DNA of 8,322 bases. Source: Nanobdellota archaeon. Its GTDB lineage: Archaea; Nanobdellota; Nanobdellia; Pacearchaeales; GW2011-AR1. The notes beneath the pieces were generated by a model, which ran no database searches, was not told the origin of the DNA, and worked only from the letters and a program-made list of their open reading frames with translations. The stretch covers positions 1-8,322 of the forward strand of contig JAHIWJ010000141.1 in assembly GCA_018816205.1 (NCBI GenBank), in the 5' to 3' direction. This document shows positions 5,952-8,322 of the stretch, in pieces; position 1 is the first letter of the stretch; each line of letters starts with the position of its first letter. Position numbers and translations under genes: made by a program.

Positions 5952-6845
5952 ATGAAGAATCTTATTATAAAAACAGGGGCTTTAGGAGACGTTTTAAGAA
6001 CAACGGTACTATTAAGAGAGTTAAAAGGGGAGGTTTATTGGCTTGCTGCAAAGAGTGCATTACCCTTGCTGACTTCTAAAAGGATCAAAGAGGTTCTTCT
6101 TATAGATTCTAAGGAAGACACAGAAGGGCTGAGAAAGATGTCTTTTGACCTAGTAATCAGTTTGGAAGAAGATGAGAGTATTCTCCATTTAGTTGGAGAG
6201 CTGGAGAAAAAGAAACTAATTGGCCTGTTCTTAAATGAAAAAGGAGAAACAGACTATACACCCGAAAGCGCTCATTGGTTTGATATGTCTCTTGTTAGTA
6301 AAAAGGGTAAGGAAGAGGCAGATCGACTAAAGAGAGAAAATCGCAAGTCCTTACAACAAATATTAATAGAAATGGTTGGGGGCAAATTTGAGAACCAAGA
6401 TTATGATTTTGCCCCGCCCAAAAAATCCGACAGGATTGGCCTAGTGAGCAGTACAGGTAGGTTGTGGCCCAACAAAATGTGGGCTGGATTTACAGAACTA
6501 TTTGCTCTCTTAAAAAACGAAGGTTATGACGTTAGGTTTCTTGGGAGAAGAGAAACTCTCGAAGAGCATATAGAGGATATAAAATCTTGTGACTTAATTG
6601 TTTGTGGAGACACTCTTGGAATGCATTTAGCCCTGGCTATGAAGAAAAAAACAGTAGTCCTCTTCAACTGTACGCCTCCCCAGGAGATACACGATTATGG
6701 GCGAGCAATAAAGATCATGAGTCCTCTCTGCAACAAATACTTGTACAAAAGGGAATTTAACAGAGAAGCAATAAATGCCATAAAACCTTCTCAAGTACTA
6801 GAAGCTGTAAAGACCTTGCTGGAGAATTCAAATGGCAAAGGATAA
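5952..6845 (+). CDS. GT9 (heptosyltransferase-like) family glycosyltransferase
   Basis: A 297-residue GT-B protein, shorter than the roughly 350 residues usual for bacterial heptosyltransferases. The N-terminal glycine-rich turn KTGALGDVLRTT is at 7-18. The C-terminal nucleotide-sugar domain begins at about 160, with GLVSSTGRLWPNKMW at 163-177, FLGRRE at 196-201, and the family's DxxGMHLA-type motif as CGDTLGMHLALAM at 218-230, followed by VVLFNCTPP at 235-243. It would add a sugar, which need not be a heptose, to a cytoplasmic glycan intermediate. No membrane segment or signal peptide is seen. The gene starts 23 nt after the epimerase stop and overlaps the following transporter gene by 14 nt, so the glycosylation genes appear co-translated. 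Confidence 0.82.
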   Translation: MKNLIIKTGALGDVLRTTVLLRELKGEVYWLAAKSALPLLTSKRIKEVLLIDSKEDTEGLRKMSFDLVISLEEDESILHLVGELEKKKLIGLFLNEKGETDYTPESAHWFDMSLVSKKGKEEADRLKRENRKSLQQILIEMVGGKFENQDYDFAPPKKSDRIGLVSSTGRLWPNKMWAGFTELFALLKNEGYDVRFLGRRETLEEHIEDIKSCDLIVCGDTLGMHLALAMKKKTVVLFNCTPPQEIHDYGRAIKIMSPLCNKYLYKREFNREAINAIKPSQVLEAVKTLLENSNGKG

Positions 6846-7221
6846 TCAAAAAACTAAATCCCTCATAAGACCAATCTTACTTATTCTCGCTGCTTCGGCC
6901 TCCGCAGGGATTGGTCAGCTTTTCTGGAAAAAAGGTTCTTTCACACTAAGTGCAAATATTCTTTCCCTTCTCAACATTTATATAATCCTCGGGATCTTCC
7001 TTTATCTCTGCGGCACAGTATTCATGATTTTGGCTTTTCGCCACGGCGAACTATCTGTCCTGCACCCATTCCTCGCGACAAGTTACGTTTGGGTAGTTTT
7101 AGTCTCCGCACTAATTTTCCCATCAGAGATATTAACTTACCAAAAAATAATCGGCGCAGTCGTGATCTTTCTAGGCGTTTCTTTAATTGGACTGAGCAGC
7201 AGGAGAAAAAATGGAAACTAG
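6832..7221 (+). CDS. Small EamA/SMR-type membrane protein, ArnE/F-like, subunit 1
   Basis: 129 residues with four predicted helices at about 15-32, 49-69, 76-96 and 106-121. The signature RHGELSVLHPFLATSYVW at 70-87 and the closing helix IIGAVVIFLGVSLIG are typical of EamA/SMR-superfamily proteins such as ArnE and ArnF, which flip undecaprenyl-phosphate-aminoarabinose. Positive charge is concentrated on the N-terminus (K3, K7, K9, R13) and C-terminus (R124, R125, K126), with fewer positive residues in loops 1 and 3, which predicts both ends in the cytoplasm. It overlaps GT9 by 14 nt and the next small transporter gene by 11 nt. The expected job is half of a heterodimeric flippase for a lipid-linked sugar. 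A multidrug SMR role is possible but less likely in this glycosyltransferase context. Confidence 0.8.
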   Translation: MAKDNQKTKSLIRPILLILAASASAGIGQLFWKKGSFTLSANILSLLNIYIILGIFLYLCGTVFMILAFRHGELSVLHPFLATSYVWVVLVSALIFPSEILTYQKIIGAVVIFLGVSLIGLSSRRKNGN

Positions 7222-7555
7222 CCTTCTTGCAATTGGCTTAGTGGTAGTCTCCTCAATCACCGGAGCCATCGGCGGATTCCTATTCAAGCTCGCATCAAAA
7301 AACCTCTCTTTTAACATACCAAAGCTGATCAAAAACCTGCCGCTAATTTCGGGCTTTGTCCTATTCGGGCTTTCAGCCTTGGTTTACATCTTCGCGCTAA
7401 GACACGGAAGCCTAAACACACTCTACCCGTTGTCTTCCTTGACTTATATTTGGTCTACGATCATGGCAAAAAAATTCCTAAAAGAGAAGATAAACCTCTA
7501 CAAATGGATGGGAATACTTTTAATAGTCCTAGGTTCTGCGTTAATAGTCAGCTAA
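7211..7555 (+). CDS. Small EamA/SMR-type membrane protein, ArnE/F-like, subunit 2
   Basis: 114 residues with four helices at about 5-25, 45-63, 70-86 and 99-113. It shares the core motif with its neighbour, RHGSLNTLYPLSSLTYIW at 64-81. The charge pattern is reversed: loop 1 has K26, K30, K38 and K41 and loop 3 has K87, K88, K91, K93 and K98, while the N- and C-termini carry no Lys or Arg. The positive-inside rule thus predicts both ends outside, antiparallel to subunit 1. The sizes of the pair (129 and 114) match ArnF and ArnE (about 128 and 111). The next gene begins one base after its stop. It is inferred to complete the flippase. Confidence 0.8.
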   Translation: METSLLAIGLVVVSSITGAIGGFLFKLASKNLSFNIPKLIKNLPLISGFVLFGLSALVYIFALRHGSLNTLYPLSSLTYIWSTIMAKKFLKEKINLYKWMGILLIVLGSALIVS

Positions 7556-7556
7556 G

Positions 7557-8322
7557 ATGGACATCCAAAAATATTTAGAAAACAAAAAACTCTGGTTACT
7601 AGTTATTCTGGTCCTTGTAATCTTAACTCTGACAACCACCTATTACGGGTCAACCGACATCGGAGACTATGCAGATTCTGCAAGGCTATTTGCAGGAAAA
7701 TATCGGGCAGACATTCGGAACTCGCATTCTTACGTTTTTGGTTTTTTTCACGCACCATACTTCTTTCTATTCAACAACTGGCTCGTATTCAAAATTTCAA
7801 GCCTTGTCTTTCTTTTAGCCACCGTTTTCTCAGTTTATTACATAAAAAATAAGGATAAAAGATTTCTATGGTTAATGCTTCTATCTCCAGCAGTTTGGTA
7901 CATGGCTCCTTGGATCAACCCCATACAAATTGCATCACTTGGAATGCTTTGGTCATGGTTTTTCATTCAAAAATATGATGAATCAAACGGGCCGAGGATT
8001 CTCCTCTATTCCGGAATTTTCCTAGGCCTCGCATGGGCTTTTTGGAACACCATTCTCTTCTTAGGATTCTTCCTCTGGGCAGTATTTCTCATGAACAAAA
8101 AACTGTACCACACAATTACTTTCTTTATCGGCACAATGATAGGTTTAATGCCCCTATTTTTATTGGATTATTCTTTGTTTGGTTTTCCATTTTATACCCT
8201 GATTAAGACAACAATGAGTAATTTTGTTGCAACTCTTCTGGGCGGGATATATGGCGGCTCCTCAAGTTCATTCAGTGTTTTGAATGTTGTCCTCCTGTTA
8301 TTAACAATCCCCCTATTTTTCT
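7557..8322 (+). CDS. Polytopic membrane protein, GT-C glycosyltransferase-like, 3' truncated by window end
   Basis: An ATG one base after the preceding stop opens a frame that stays open for 255 codons to the window edge; the protein continues beyond. A first helix at about 12-30 is followed by a loop with acidic residues (STDIGDYADSARLFAGKY at 32-49), as in GT-C transferases of the ArnT/PMT/RgtA-like type, where an acidic residue in the first outside loop is catalytic. Further helices lie at about 76-96, 103-117, 123-137, 148-178 (probably two), 186-203 and 239-255. DYSLFGFPFY at 204-213 also resembles a recurring GT-C segment. I infer an enzyme that uses the flipped lipid-linked sugar on the outer face. 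The similarity is by pattern only, and the C-terminal half is missing, so other polytopic proteins are possible. Confidence 0.6.
   Translation, partial: MDIQKYLENKKLWLLVILVLVILTLTTTYYGSTDIGDYADSARLFAGKYRADIRNSHSYVFGFFHAPYFFLFNNWLVFKISSLVFLLATVFSVYYIKNKDKRFLWLMLLSPAVWYMAPWINPIQIASLGMLWSWFFIQKYDESNGPRILLYSGIFLGLAWAFWNTILFLGFFLWAVFLMNKKLYHTITFFIGTMIGLMPLFLLDYSLFGFPFYTLIKTTMSNFVATLLGGIYGGSSSSFSVLNVVLLLLTIPLFF

Overview
The window reads as low-GC, gene-dense DNA from an archaeon, most likely a DPANN lineage of the Pacearchaeota/Woesearchaeota type; this is inference from the sequence. The reasons are archaeal TATA-like boxes centred about 26 nt upstream of start codons with no room for a leader (upstream of 2667 and 3804), little evidence of Shine-Dalgarno sites, an archaeal-style SpoIIM-family membrane protein starting MLEMLINPKKAERRPWEMFF, and tightly overlapping genes. 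A CPR-type bacterium is the main alternative, because RpiB, the GT9 enzyme and the planctomycete-like surface motif all have bacterial flavours.

Layout. (1) 1-1583, + strand: the 3' part of a large secreted protein whose open frame runs in from beyond the window. It has Cys-rich motifs, a PKD-like domain and a LVIVD-type beta-propeller. (2) 1617-2480, - strand and convergent: a SpoIIM-family polytopic membrane protein. (3) 2481-2666: a 186-bp divergent promoter region with a nested inverted repeat lying against the rpiB TATA box. (4) 2667-3760, + strand: rpiB and rpe, overlapping by 4 nt, which interconvert the pentose 5-phosphates. (5) 3804-8322, + strand: a six-gene operon behind its own leaderless promoter. 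It encodes a soluble GT2 polyprenyl-phosphate-sugar synthase-like enzyme, a UDP-GlcNAc 2-epimerase homologue, a GT9 glycosyltransferase, two small four-helix EamA/SMR proteins and a polytopic membrane protein cut by the window end.

How the genes may work together. The operon has the logic of ArnC-ArnE/ArnF-ArnT of Gram-negative bacteria: charge a sugar onto a lipid carrier, flip it with a small heterodimeric transporter, then transfer it on the outer face with a GT-C enzyme. The epimerase would supply a UDP-ManNAc-type sugar and the GT9 enzyme another sugar. This suggests a surface-glycan or lipid/protein glycosylation module in a small-genome archaeon. The two SMR-like proteins have opposite charge biases, which predicts an antiparallel heterodimer. 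The RpiB and Rpe enzymes both carry altered active-site residues. No RNA genes, insertion sequences or CRISPR arrays were seen, and no gene-free stretch exceeds 300 bases.
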